From assembly GCA_017405595.1 (NCBI GenBank), contig JAFRAC010000026.1, forward strand, positions 124,001-188,000: 64,000 bases of DNA, read 5' to 3'. This DNA comes from Thermoguttaceae bacterium (GTDB lineage: Bacteria > Planctomycetota > Planctomycetia > Pirellulales > Thermoguttaceae). The position numbers were made by a program, and so were the translations under genes. Shown piece after piece: positions 54,829 through 64,000 of this stretch (the stretch's first letter is position 1; each line of letters begins with the position of its first letter). The notes under the pieces are model-generated. The model made no database searches and had not been told where the DNA came from. It saw only the letters and a program-made list of their open reading frames with translations.

Positions 54829-55086
54829 CTACTCTTCGGCGTTCGGTGCGTTCGGATTTTTCCGCAGCACACCGGCATCGACCAGTTTGTTGATCAGTTG
54901 CTGCATACTGTCGAACGCCGCAAGGAATCCCTGAGGAGGCATAATGACCCGCTGACTGTACTCCGGAGTCGGGGCAGCCCCGTCGGCGCCCGGCTGCAGG
55001 GTCATAAAGTCAAAACGAACCATGTTGCCGGCAAAGTGAATTTGGCCAAGACCGTCGGCATAAATTTCTTGTTTTACAGATCCCAT
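54829..55086 (-). CDS. Small protein of unknown function (DUF3467-like)
   Basis: 85 residues from ATG 55086, with AAAGGA 8 nt upstream; a longer frame to 55152 runs into hairpin sequence and was not used. It reads GSVKQEIYADGLGQIHFAGNMVRFDF, then RVIMPPQGFLAAFDSMQQLINKLVDAG. A short beta-strand segment followed by an R-V-x-M-P-P turn and one long helix resembles DUF3467-type small proteins, but the match is weak. No signal peptide is present, so it is cytoplasmic. It lies between the gdhA terminator and the giant surface protein gene. The function is unknown. Confidence 0.6.
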   Translation of the reverse strand: MGSVKQEIYADGLGQIHFAGNMVRFDFMTLQPGADGAAPTPEYSQRVIMPPQGFLAAFDSMQQLINKLVDAGVLRKNPNAPNAEE

Positions 55087-55111
55087 CTTAAAATCCTTTC
55101 TATGTGCTGAT

Positions 55112-55177
55112 GAAAAAATAGGTAAAACAAACGCTATCGTTTTATCGCCCAAACAGCGCAGTTTTACCTATCTTTTT
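55112..55177 (-). terminator. Long inverted repeat behind the giant beta-helix protein gene
   Basis: ATAGGTAAAAC (55118-55128) pairs perfectly with GTTTTACCTAT (55161-55171), with an inner CGCT/AGCG pairing. A/T runs on both outer sides give a T-tract on either strand. It fits a terminator for the gene ending at 55223. Confidence 0.6.
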
Positions 55178-55203
55178 AGGGGGGAATGGTAAAACCCCCC
55201 TAA
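55176..55203. other. TTAGGGGGG/CCCCCCTAA hairpin
   Basis: A 9-bp perfect stem with a 10-nt loop containing GGTAAAA. It lies between the giant gene stop and the inverted repeat at 55112. Its role is unclear. Confidence 0.4.
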
Positions 55204-55222
55204 TCGGCATAATCAATGCCGG

Positions 55223-58200
55223 TTATTTCCAGAGGCCGAAAATGTCAAGGTCAAGAAGGTCTTCGGAACTCTCCGCAAAAACCGCGTCGATCAGACATTT
55301 GGCCGGCGGGTAAACCAAATCATCGTCCCCGCTCTCGTCAAGCCAGTTGACGGCCAGGAAGCTGCGGTCGGCGCCTGAGACATCGCCGTTGCCATCGATA
55401 TCGGCATAGTATCGGTATTTGGCTTCACCTTCCCCACTGAGCCAGGAATCTGCCAGGATCACACGATCCCCTCCCGAAATATCTCCGTCGCCGTTAATGT
55501 CCATGGGACAGACATTAAAGGCCGAAACCGCACTCCACGGGGAATTGGTGTAGATTCCTGTTCCTAAGGCCCGAACCCGATACTGGATAACAGCGCCATA
55601 GGGAAGCCCCTGAACAAGGGCATCAGTCTCGTCGGCGGCAACCGTCGTCCACGTGCTGCCCCCGTCGGCGCTGTAAGACAACTCATAGCCGGAAGCGTTT
55701 TCGATGTCGGACCACACGATCTTGTGCCGGTTGGCACCATAGGAAACATAATAGTTCCCTGCTCCGGTCAGAATGGCCGGCGAATCGAGTACGATTTCAT
55801 CTCTAAGCCAAACTTCGACTTCTTCGGAATAATCGGAATCAAGGTAATACTCGCCATCACCCAACGCCCGGACCTTAAAGTAGATCGCCTCATCATCAGG
55901 CAAATCCCCTACCGTCATGCCGCGTGTCAGCTTTACCGCTGACATCCATTCCGGCCAGGAATCGGCTTTCCAGGCCAGCTCATAGCCCGAGGCATTTTGC
56001 GAAACACCCCAGACCATCAAAGCCGATGTGCTGCCGGTCGCAAGAGCATCCAGATCTTGCGGTACCGAAAGAACCGTCTGTTCCGCAACCGTCTTTTCAA
56101 CAACATCGGAAAAGGCGGAGTCACCGTAGATGATCCCGTCCCCGAGAGCGCGAACCATAAATTCGGCCGTCTCTCCGATCGTCAAGCCATCGACAGTCAG
56201 CGACAGCGCTGAAACGTCCCGCGTCTGCCAGGCCGACCCGGCCTTCGGTTTCCAGGCGACCTCGTAGCCGGAAGCGTTTTCGACGCCGTTCCACGATACC
56301 GTGATTTCACCGGAACCGGAGATGCGGGCCGTCAAACCCGTTGGCACGTCCAGAATCTCCAATTCGCCGGTCTGGTATTCATAGGCTCCCAAATCAACGA
56401 TACCGCTGACAATCCTCTTGTTCCTGGCAAGATCATACACAATCGCGGAACCGTCGCTATAATACACATCGCCGTTGTTGCCAAGGTCAATCGCCTGCGA
56501 GGAAGCGGCAAGCGTGTAGTCCTCGGCGTAGGCGCCGTTAAACAAAGGAAGCGCCGCATCATAGACAAAGTTTTGAACCCCTTCGCTGCCGGCATTGCTC
56601 CAATCTGTATAGCCGGAGAGTGTCCGATAGGCATTGGCAGCCGAGGCGCTTCGGCGGAAAAGATCGGCACCGTCGGAACCCGTATTCTGCGCAAGAATCG
56701 AATTTCGGAAAGTCACGCTTCCCGCAGCGAGATAAACGCCCCCGCCGGCTTCGGTTGCCGTCCCCTCGGAACTGGCCATGGCGTCGTTTGCGGCAATGGT
56801 AACGCCGCGGGCGGTCAGGGTTCCGGCATAGAGAGCCGCGCCGCCGCCGGCCGACTCCGCATCCTCACCTGCGGCATAGACATAGTTCTCGGCAATCAAA
56901 ACATCCACAAGCGTCATCGACGATGAAGAGAAAATGCCCCCGCCCAGCGCGATCGCCGTCGACGGACCGGTCTCTGCCGAGACGGAATTTGCGGTCAGTA
57001 TGACGTCCTCCATCACAAGCACCGCTCCGGCATCGATATAAATTCCTCCTCCATGCGCGTTCGCGGTTCCCGAAACCGATTTGGTTTCGACCGAGTTTGC
57101 GCGGATGGTACTGGTGCGAATTTCGACCTCGCCGGAAGAGGCGAATATCCCGCCGCCGTACGCAGCCACGTTGTCATCGGCGTCGGATTCGATATGGCAC
57201 GAATTGTTCGAAATCGCACTTCCCGAAATCGTCAGAGAACCGGCTTCAAGATAGATTCCCCCCCCTGCCGACGCAGAATGGCCTGAGATGGTCGATTGGG
57301 AAATCGTCACGGTTCCGTTGGCGTGAATCCCGCCGCCAAGCGTTTCGGCAACGCCCCCATTAGAATAAGCGTAAAGACTGTTTGCCGTAAAAGTGACGTT
57401 TGAAAGGGTCAGGGCCCCGTTGGCCAGGCAGATTCCGCCGCCGGTCGCAAACGCGCTGCCCGCCGAGGCGGTCGCCTTTGCGGCATTTCCGGTAACGGTG
57501 CAGCAGTCGAGCGTGAGATCGGCAAAGGAAGCGTAGATTCCGCCGCCATCGGCTTGTACATTTTCGTCACCGGCTGCGGTAACTTCGACACGTCCGCCTG
57601 TCACCTGAAGACCGATGATCGAGACCGTGATGGGGGCACCTTCCGCACCGGTTAGGGTAAAGACCCGGCGCGACTCGCCCGCCTTGGCATTCGCATCAAC
57701 CGTAAGACGCGGCGCAAGGGTTGATGTATTGCAGAGTGATGAAGCGTCGATCGAAATCGACTTGCGGATCACAAGCCCCCCCAGCTCGGCATTGAGCGTA
57801 ATCGTGCTGTCGGCAAGATCGTCAGCAAAAGTGATCACATCGCCGTTGTCGGCGGCAAGGATCGCTTCGCGGAGCGAAACAAGGTCGTCTTCGGCATCGA
57901 TCACATCTTCGGCCGTTGTCACAACAAGCGGATCAATGTAGACGGGAACCGTTTCGCTCGTCACCGCCGTCACAGTACCTGTATAATTCCCGGTACCGGT
58001 CGCGGAGACCATAATATAGCATTCCTGATCGTCGGCTGAGACGGTATAGGCCGAACCCTCAGCCCCGCTGATCAGCGTCATTTCTTCCAGCGACGGACCG
58101 CGATACCACGCCCAGGTAACACTCCCCGACGTTTGAGCCTCTTCCGGAAGGACCGCCGCCGTCAGCACACAGCCGACGCTCAGTTCCCCCCCGGCGGTGA

Positions 58201-61200
58201 GGGTAACGCTTTCAAGCGGCGTCGTTTCGGAAAACTGGTATTCATAGGCGCCGAGGTCAACAATTTCGTGCGAAATACGGGGGTTTCCGGCGATATCGAC
58301 CGATTGGGGGCTGTAGGTATTCGTTCCGATATCGATCGCCTGAGAACCGGCCGCAAGGGAAAAATCCCCGGTTCCCGCATCGGTGAACATCGGTTTCGTC
58401 GAGTCGTAGACAAAGAATACGGGATCCTCGTTCGTCCAATCGGTGAAACTCGACATCACCGAGTAAGCCTTAATGGCCCCGTTCCCATCGGAATAGAAAT
58501 CGGCTCCCGACCGGGTCGCGGCATTTTCGACAATGAGCGAGTTGTAATATTCGGTTGTATAGGGGAAAGAATCGGCAGAACTGTAATTGTACACTCCGCC
58601 GCCGTACGCCGCCGAGTTGGCGGTAACGGTGATTCCTGTAAAGAAGAAGGTTCCCTGGTCAATGCAAAGCCCCCCGCCGTAACGGGTTGCCGAGTTCGAG
58701 GCAATCAGGGTATCTTCCGCGGAACAGGACCCGTAATAGTTGTAAAACCCGCCGCCGATCTGCGCGGTGTTTGAAAGGATCTTCACGTATTTTGTGACAA
58801 CGATCCCCATTTCGTTCCAGACCCCGCCGCCGCCGTTGGAGGCCGTGCACGAGGTTACGGTCGAGTTGGTCAGCCCGACATAACCGGTGGTATACGGACT
58901 TAAGCTGTTCAAGTCGCGCTGGTTATAGATGCCGCCTCCGTAATACGCCGTGCAGTCCGACACGGTGACATCGATCAGTTCCAAATAACCGGAATTGTAA
59001 ATGCCGCCGCCGTAGACCGCGTTTCCACCGCTGATGGTCAGATTGGTGAGGTTCACCGTTGAACCGAGTTCTCCGGCGGTTACCATCATCACGCGATGCC
59101 TTCCGTCGGCGCTGATCGTGATTCCGTCGGTCAGTGAGGAAGCGTCGATATTGATCCGTTTCGAGACCACCAGAGCGTAGTCGCCGAGGATGATTTCCCC
59201 GCCGTTCAGCGAGGAATCGAATGTCACCGTTTCGCCGGTTTCGGCATAGGCGATCGCCTCGCGGAGCGAAACCAATCCGTCACTCGAATCCGCGACATCC
59301 GAAAGAGTCGTCACCACAAGGGACTTTTCAAATTCAGGGACCGCAGTTTCGGTTACGGCAGTAAGAGTTCCGACCGAAGTGCCGTAACCCGTAACCACCA
59401 CACCGATATAATAGCCGACATCGCCGCTGGAAACCTCGTAGTAGTAGGCGGTGGCACCGTCGATCGCTTCCAGGGTGTCGGGATCGGTTCCGCGCACCCA
59501 CTGATAGGTCACCAGCGCGTCTTCCGGCTCAACCGAGACGGAAATGTTCTGACCGACACAGGGGGAAGTCTCGGAAAGAGAAACAGAAGTGATCGGAGTT
59601 CTCGCGGCCGAGTAAATGGTAAACTTGTAAGTTCCCGTTTCACCGGAAGGACGTCCGTCCGTCGAGGCGGGATCGTACTCGTTGTTGGCGGCGGCAGAGA
59701 TTCCGAAATAGAAACGCCCTGTTTCATTCGGCGTCCAGGAAAGAATCGGACTCGAAGTGCTGCTACCCAAGGGGGTTCCTTCCGCGTCAAAGACCCGGAT
59801 CAGCGTGTCGAGGGACTCTCCGTCTTCCGAAGCGGTCACAGTAAACGTGAAGAGGGTCGCAAGATCCTCGTCGGTAATGTTAATTGCGTACAGGTCAACA
59901 TCTTTATCGCCGTAAAGTCCGTTGCCGATCATCTCGCGCCTGAGATAGGATCCTTCGGCTAAAACAACGGTTTCTGCGGTTTCGAGAGTATCGCCGGGAT
60001 CGTCATTGTAAAGAAATTCATACGCGCCGAGATCAACAAGACTGTTGACAATACGGAAATTCCCCGCCAAATCGGTCAAAAAAGAGACATAGCCGTTATC
60101 ACCCAAATCGATCGCCTGGGAATCCCCGGCAAGAGCGTAATCAGCAGAGGATTTGTCGGCAAAGAGCGGCAGAGAGGCGTCGTAGGAATAATTGACAACG
60201 TCCGGATCATCGGCATTCGTCCAATCGGTGAAGGAGGAAAGTGTGTAAAACGCATTGACCGCTCCGTCGGTATCGGCGTAACCGATATCAGCATTTCCGG
60301 AACCCCCTTCGGAAAGGGTGTTTTCAGCAATAATGCTGTTCTGGAAGACTGTCTTGTACAAAACGGCGGAACGTTCCGTCTTCGACCAGACGCCGGCTCC
60401 CGAAAGAGCCGTGTTCGCGGCAATCGTCGTGTTTAAAGCCGTAAGTTCCCCCTGATTCCAGAGGCCGCCGCCGGAGTTCGATGCCGTGTTCCCCGCCACA
60501 AGGGAATTCCGAAGCACCAGGACCCCGTCGTTCCAAATACCGGCGCCGTTTTCGGCGGCGCCGCCAGTCACCTGGATGCTGTCAAACACAACAGGAAGAA
60601 GAGTGGAACCGCCGGTAATTTCAAAGACCCGGGTCTGACCGCCGCCGCTGACCGTAACGCCGCTGCGCAGAGCAGAGGCGTCAACAGTGATCGCTTCCGC
60701 AATTTTGAGCGCGCCGAGCGACGCGTTCAATGTAATGGTTTTCCCCTGCATGTATTCATCGAAGGAAACGGTGTCACCTCCGGCCTGGCCGCTCTCAACA
60801 TAGGCGATCGCCTCGCGCAGCGAAATCAGGCCGTCGTAAAGATCGACCACATCCTGCTCGGTGGTCACGACCGCCGAGGGAGCTTCAAGATTCCGCTGGA
60901 ACTCGTACGCACCCAGGTCAACCACGCTGTTGACAATACGCGCATCGCCGTTGAGATCGGTGGTAATCGTGGCGACAAAGGCGTTTCCGCCGACATCGAT
61001 CGCCTGGCCGCCCGATGCGAGCTGGTAATCGCCGCTGCCGGGATCCCGGAAAAGACGCCTGGTGCTGTCGTACTCGTAGTTCGTCGCAGTATTCGACCAG
61101 TCGGTGAAGGAGGAAAGGGAAAAGGCGGAATTGATGGTACCGTATTCGTTGTTTTTATGAATATCGGCGCCGTAGACGGCAGAGTTGGAGGCGATGATCG

Positions 61201-64000
61201 TATTACACAATGTGATGACATACGTTTGGGAATCATCTTCCGACGATACACCGTGGGCAAAAATGCCGCCGCCGTAGTTCGACTCGTTGCCGGTCAGGGT
61301 GCAGTTCACGGTCGTCAGAACCCCTTCGTCATTGCAGATCGCACCGCCGTAGCCGCCCGTATTTCCGTAAAAGAGCGTATTGGTTGCATTCAGCGTTCCC
61401 AAGTAGTTGTAGATTCCCCCGCCGTTGTAGTAGGCGTTATTCCCCGAGACAACGGTATTGACGAGCGTCGCGACCCCATAATTGCAGATTGCGCCGCCGT
61501 AATACGAACCTCCTCCGGATATCGTTGAGTCGGAAATCGTGAGGGTGGAGCTGACATTCTGAATGGCTCCGCCGTAATTGGCCCGGTTGCCGGTAAAGGA
61601 GGTCCCGGAAACCGTTGCCGTCCCGTTCGACAGATAAAGCGCCCCGCCGCGCGATCCGCTGTTTTCGGCAAACGAGGAGTCGCTCACGGTCAACGTGCCG
61701 TAATAAGAATAGACCGCTCCGCCCGTTGTGTTCTTTGAAACTGTAACATGGTCAAGCTGAAGATTTCCGCGGAAATTGAAGATGGCCGAACCATATGTGG
61801 CGCTGCTGGCGGTCAGAACGGAATCCTCTACCCGCAGCGAACCGCTCGAAAGAATCGCGCCGCCGTCATAAGAATTCCCGCCGGTCAAGGTCAGCCCTTT
61901 GATGACAGTCGGCGCCGTTTCACTGCCGGAAGAGATGATCATCACCGTCGACTTGGAATTACCGTCGAGGATCACTCCGCCTTCAAGCGCGGAAGCGTCG
62001 ATTTCAAGCTGTTTTTCCACCATCAGCGCGGACTCGGAAAGGGAAATCGTTCCCCCGGCCAGTGTTTCGGCAAAATGAATCGTCTCTCCGTCTTCGGCAT
62101 AGAGGATCGCCTCGCGCAGAGAGATGAGTCCGTCGGTATCATCGACGAGGTCGAGAAGTGTTGTGACCGTCGTCGAGGCGGTCTCGGCATCGCGGGAAAA
62201 AGCCGACTGGTATTCGTAGGCGCCGATGTCAACAGTCGCCCCTTCGGCCCAGCTTTGAACAATACGTGTATTTCCCGCAAGATCGGCCGATTCGGCAACC
62301 GCGCTGTTCAGACCGCGATCGATCCCCCAACTTGAGACCGAAAGGGTCAAATCGAGGGATTCAAGATTGAGAATGTTCCCTTCTTCATCGAATTCGGGTG
62401 CGGTGACAAATTCGGCGTCAAACCCGATGATATTGTTCGAGGATTCGGGATCGACTCCCAATCCGAACCAGTCGCTGTTGTTCACGTAACCAAAATTGTT
62501 CGCGACGATGGTATTGTGAAGGAGAGCGGAAGACCAGTTTGCAACACCGCCGCCGTAATTTGTCGCCGCGTTGGCGGCAATGGTACAGTTGACAGCAGTA
62601 AACGCCCCGCCCGCCGCGTAGACACCGGCGCCGATCGCGGCCGTGTTGGCCGAAAATTCGGTATTCGCGGCGGAAAGCGCCCCCCCCTCAATATAGACGC
62701 CGCCGCCGGTACCCGTCTCCGCGACATTATGCGTTACAACAGAATGGGTCAGTGTTAAAGAACCCGATTTCAGATAGATTCCCGCGCCGGCTTCTTCGGT
62801 AGTGGCTCCGCCGGTCACTGTCAGCCCGATCAGTTCAACCGACGCGTCTTCACCCCCATCTATCTCGAAAACACGGCTCTTTCCATCGGCGTCGATTGTC
62901 ACAAAGTCGTCGAGTGCCGAAGCATCGATCGTCATCGATTTGGTAACCGCGAGTTTTCCCTGGGTGAGTGTAATGGTATTCGCGCTCCCGCCGGTAAAAA
63001 CACTGGGACTGAAAACGATCACATTCGATTCAGCGGCGCCGCTTTCGACGAGCGTGATCGCCTCGCGCAGCGAGAGGAAACCGTCCGTCTCATCGACCGT
63101 ATCGAGGTTCGTCGTCACCACCAGATCGGTCGAAACAGGAAGAATCGTTACGGTTGCGCTCCCCGACCAGCTGTTATATCCTTCCCGTTCAACGGTAACG
63201 GAAACGGGATAAACCCCCTCTTCGGTAAAAGCCGGCGCGGTCTCATACTCCTGGCCGGCATAAGTGTAGGTAATCGTATCGGTTGAAGCGTAAGGATCGG
63301 TCAAGGTAACCGTGTGCGCCTGGCCATCGTAAACGCCGGACCAGCCTGTTACCGAAACATCGGTAATATCGGGCTTCGCCGAAATCGCAACAACGGCGCT
63401 CCCCGACCAATCGTTATATCCTTCACGCTGAACGGTAACAGAGACCGTATACGAACCGACTTCGGTAAACGCGGGAGGCGTATCGTACTGTTCCCCCCCG
63501 TAGAAGTAGGTAATCACATCGCTCGCCGCGTGAGGGTCGGTCACCGTAATCGTATGGGACGCGCCGTCATAATAGCCGCTCCACCCCGAAACGGAAACAT
63601 CGGTAATATCGGGTTTCGCCGAAGGCTGGTATTCATACGCACCCAAATCAACGATGCCGTTGTAGATGCGGACGCCTTCGGAGAGATCGGTTGAAAGGGT
63701 CACAAAGGAATTGTTCCCCCTGTCGACGGCCTGCGAATCGCCCGGAAGCGTGTAAAGCCCCGCCTGGGTATTCGTAAAGAGAGGAAGCGAAGAGTCGTAG
63801 GCATAAACCGAAGAGGAAGAGTCCCAGTCGGTCCAATCGGTTAAAACGGAACTGGCGCTGATCGTTCCTTTGCTGTTGTAGCGGCAGATCTCAGCGGAAG
63901 CGGAACTTTCGGCGCTGTTGCCGGTTAAAATGGAGTTGCGCAGTGAAAGAGAATACTTGATCGACGAAGAACCGAACAGATAGAACCCGCCTCCAACCCC
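55223..64000 (-). CDS. Giant secreted beta-helix protein with fibronectin III and dockerin domains (5' end missing)
   Basis: The frame stays open to the right edge, giving 2925 visible residues without the N-terminus; the GTG at 63703 is internal. From N to C: a partial beta-helix module; two MBG-like repeats (about 63620-63150) like those of the 20219 protein; five beta-helix modules, each opening VVTT-x-x-D-V-V-D-x-x-D-G-L-I-S-L-R-E-A-I and closing with a DLGAYEYQ- or DLGAYEF-type motif (choice-of-anchor-Q style), some separated by Ig-like domains; three fibronectin type III domains (about 56330-55520); a type I dockerin with two calcium loops, DINGDGDISGGDR and DIDGNGDVSGADR; and the tail ending LLDLDIFGLWK. 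It is probably a surface adhesin or polysaccharide-binding protein. Confidence 0.8.
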   Translation of the reverse strand, partial: GVGGGFYLFGSSSIKYSLSLRNSILTGNSAESSASAEICRYNSKGTISASSVLTDWTDWDSSSSVYAYDSSLPLFTNTQAGLYTLPGDSQAVDRGNNSFVTLSTDLSEGVRIYNGIVDLGAYEYQPSAKPDITDVSVSGWSGYYDGASHTITVTDPHAASDVITYFYGGEQYDTPPAFTEVGSYTVSVTVQREGYNDWSGSAVVAISAKPDITDVSVTGWSGVYDGQAHTVTLTDPYASTDTITYTYAGQEYETAPAFTEEGVYPVSVTVEREGYNSWSGSATVTILPVSTDLVVTTNLDTVDETDGFLSLREAITLVESGAAESNVIVFSPSVFTGGSANTITLTQGKLAVTKSMTIDASALDDFVTIDADGKSRVFEIDGGEDASVELIGLTVTGGATTEEAGAGIYLKSGSLTLTHSVVTHNVAETGTGGGVYIEGGALSAANTEFSANTAAIGAGVYAAGGAFTAVNCTIAANAATNYGGGVANWSSALLHNTIVANNFGYVNNSDWFGLGVDPESSNNIIGFDAEFVTAPEFDEEGNILNLESLDLTLSVSSWGIDRGLNSAVAESADLAGNTRIVQSWAEGATVDIGAYEYQSAFSRDAETASTTVTTLLDLVDDTDGLISLREAILYAEDGETIHFAETLAGGTISLSESALMVEKQLEIDASALEGGVILDGNSKSTVMIISSGSETAPTVIKGLTLTGGNSYDGGAILSSGSLRVEDSVLTASSATYGSAIFNFRGNLQLDHVTVSKNTTGGAVYSYYGTLTVSDSSFAENSGSRGGALYLSNGTATVSGTSFTGNRANYGGAIQNVSSTLTISDSTISGGGSYYGGAICNYGVATLVNTVVSGNNAYYNGGGIYNYLGTLNATNTLFYGNTGGYGGAICNDEGVLTTVNCTLTGNESNYGGGIFAHGVSSEDDSQTYVITLCNTIIASNSAVYGADIHKNNEYGTINSAFSLSSFTDWSNTATNYEYDSTRRLFRDPGSGDYQLASGGQAIDVGGNAFVATITTDLNGDARIVNSVVDLGAYEFQRNLEAPSAVVTTEQDVVDLYDGLISLREAIAYVESGQAGGDTVSFDEYMQGKTITLNASLGALKIAEAITVDASALRSGVTVSGGGQTRVFEITGGSTLLPVVFDSIQVTGGAAENGAGIWNDGVLVLRNSLVAGNTASNSGGGLWNQGELTALNTTIAANTALSGAGVWSKTERSAVLYKTVFQNSIIAENTLSEGGSGNADIGYADTDGAVNAFYTLSSFTDWTNADDPDVVNYSYDASLPLFADKSSADYALAGDSQAIDLGDNGYVSFLTDLAGNFRIVNSLVDLGAYEFLYNDDPGDTLETAETVVLAEGSYLRREMIGNGLYGDKDVDLYAINITDEDLATLFTFTVTASEDGESLDTLIRVFDAEGTPLGSSTSSPILSWTPNETGRFYFGISAAANNEYDPASTDGRPSGETGTYKFTIYSAARTPITSVSLSETSPCVGQNISVSVEPEDALVTYQWVRGTDPDTLEAIDGATAYYYEVSSGDVGYYIGVVVTGYGTSVGTLTAVTETAVPEFEKSLVVTTLSDVADSSDGLVSLREAIAYAETGETVTFDSSLNGGEIILGDYALVVSKRINIDASSLTDGITISADGRHRVMMVTAGELGSTVNLTNLTISGGNAVYGGGIYNSGYLELIDVTVSDCTAYYGGGIYNQRDLNSLSPYTTGYVGLTNSTVTSCTASNGGGGVWNEMGIVVTKYVKILSNTAQIGGGFYNYYGSCSAEDTLIASNSATRYGGGLCIDQGTFFFTGITVTANSAAYGGGVYNYSSADSFPYTTEYYNSLIVENAATRSGADFYSDGNGAIKAYSVMSSFTDWTNEDPVFFVYDSTKPMFTDAGTGDFSLAAGSQAIDIGTNTYSPQSVDIAGNPRISHEIVDLGAYEYQFSETTPLESVTLTAGGELSVGCVLTAAVLPEEAQTSGSVTWAWYRGPSLEEMTLISGAEGSAYTVSADDQECYIMVSATGTGNYTGTVTAVTSETVPVYIDPLVVTTAEDVIDAEDDLVSLREAILAADNGDVITFADDLADSTITLNAELGGLVIRKSISIDASSLCNTSTLAPRLTVDANAKAGESRRVFTLTGAEGAPITVSIIGLQVTGGRVEVTAAGDENVQADGGGIYASFADLTLDCCTVTGNAAKATASAGSAFATGGGICLANGALTLSNVTFTANSLYAYSNGGVAETLGGGIHANGTVTISQSTISGHSASAGGGIYLEAGSLTISGSAISNNSCHIESDADDNVAAYGGGIFASSGEVEIRTSTIRANSVETKSVSGTANAHGGGIYIDAGAVLVMEDVILTANSVSAETGPSTAIALGGGIFSSSSMTLVDVLIAENYVYAAGEDAESAGGGAALYAGTLTARGVTIAANDAMASSEGTATEAGGGVYLAAGSVTFRNSILAQNTGSDGADLFRRSASAANAYRTLSGYTDWSNAGSEGVQNFVYDAALPLFNGAYAEDYTLAASSQAIDLGNNGDVYYSDGSAIVYDLARNKRIVSGIVDLGAYEYQTGELEILDVPTGLTARISGSGEITVSWNGVENASGYEVAWKPKAGSAWQTRDVSALSLTVDGLTIGETAEFMVRALGDGIIYGDSAFSDVVEKTVAEQTVLSVPQDLDALATGSTSALMVWGVSQNASGYELAWKADSWPEWMSAVKLTRGMTVGDLPDDEAIYFKVRALGDGEYYLDSDYSEEVEVWLRDEIVLDSPAILTGAGNYYVSYGANRHKIVWSDIENASGYELSYSADGGSTWTTVAADETDALVQGLPYGAVIQYRVRALGTGIYTNSPWSAVSAFNVCPMDINGDGDISGGDRVILADSWLSGEGEAKYRYYADIDGNGDVSGADRSFLAVNWLDESGDDDLVYPPAKCLIDAVFAESSEDLLDLDIFGLWK
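55310..55516 (-). other. Dockerin type I domain in the giant protein
   Basis: Two copies of the D-x-N/D-G-D-G/N-D-x-S-G-x-D-R calcium loop, each followed by a helix ending in W-L (ADSWL, AVNWL), about 35 residues apart. This is the layout of a type I dockerin. Confidence 0.75.

Overview
This window (about 64 kb, moderately GC-rich, no rRNA, tRNA, CRISPR array or insertion sequence seen) most likely comes from a member of the Planctomycetota. The reasons are a DUF1559-type pseudopilin with an H-X9-DG tail, a DUF1598 protein, and giant extracellular proteins that start with LESLEDRCLLSV- or LESRDLLSV-like motifs and are built from CARDB, MBG/YDG, beta-helix, fibronectin and dockerin modules. 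HydE, an [FeFe]-hydrogenase maturase, suggests an anaerobic or fermentative lifestyle. KdsC, Wza, a secretin and lipoproteins point to a Gram-negative-type envelope.

Layout. 1-8.8 kb (+): tail of a SpoIIE/PP2C-like phosphatase, a secreted GH99-like protein overlapping hydE, two envelope proteins (one with DUF11), a DUF1570-like metalloprotease and xylA. 9.2-10.6 kb (-): a beta-CASP metallo-beta-lactamase-fold nuclease. 10.9-16.9 kb (+): an unknown membrane-linked protein, the DUF1559 pseudopilin, and an ABC ATPase/permease pair whose permease carries an EF-hand. 17.2-19.9 kb (+): a GT4 glycosyltransferase and an oligosaccharide flippase. 20.2-27.3 kb (-): a 2356-residue secreted repeat protein. 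27.7-33.4 kb: DUF1598 protein (+), kdsC (-) and a large secretin (-). 33.9-36.1 kb (+): recR and rpoN. 36.1-43.6 kb (-): a PKD protein and, transcribed toward it, rho, ribH, nusB, ftsY and ribBA. 43.9-50.6 kb: wza-like exporter (-), rsfS-coaE (+), a Cys-rich secreted protein (+) and a Wzc-type tyrosine autokinase (+). 50.7-54.5 kb (+): pyrB, pyrC and gdhA. 54.8-64 kb (-): a small unknown gene and a dockerin-bearing beta-helix giant that runs off the right edge.

How the genes fit together. Much of the window serves the cell surface: polysaccharide assembly and export (GT4, flippase, Wza, BY-kinase), protein secretion (secretin, pseudopilin) and very large secreted repeat proteins. The rest is housekeeping: riboflavin (ribH, ribBA), SRP targeting (ftsY), transcription (rho, nusB, rpoN), repair (recR), CoA, pyrimidines, nitrogen and xylose. 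Several promoters have the form TTGxxx-N17-TAGAAT, and many intrinsic terminators are visible.

Most unusual observations: a 839-residue Rho whose first half is disordered and contains in-frame 27-bp tandem repeats; a tyrosine autokinase with a 67-residue Gly/Tyr tail holding 22 tyrosines; a lumazine synthase with a His/Lys/Gly-rich 113-residue tail; an EF-hand within an FtsX-type permease; and possible cohesin-like and dockerin modules in the two giant surface proteins. All functional statements are from reading the sequence and family knowledge; no database search was run.
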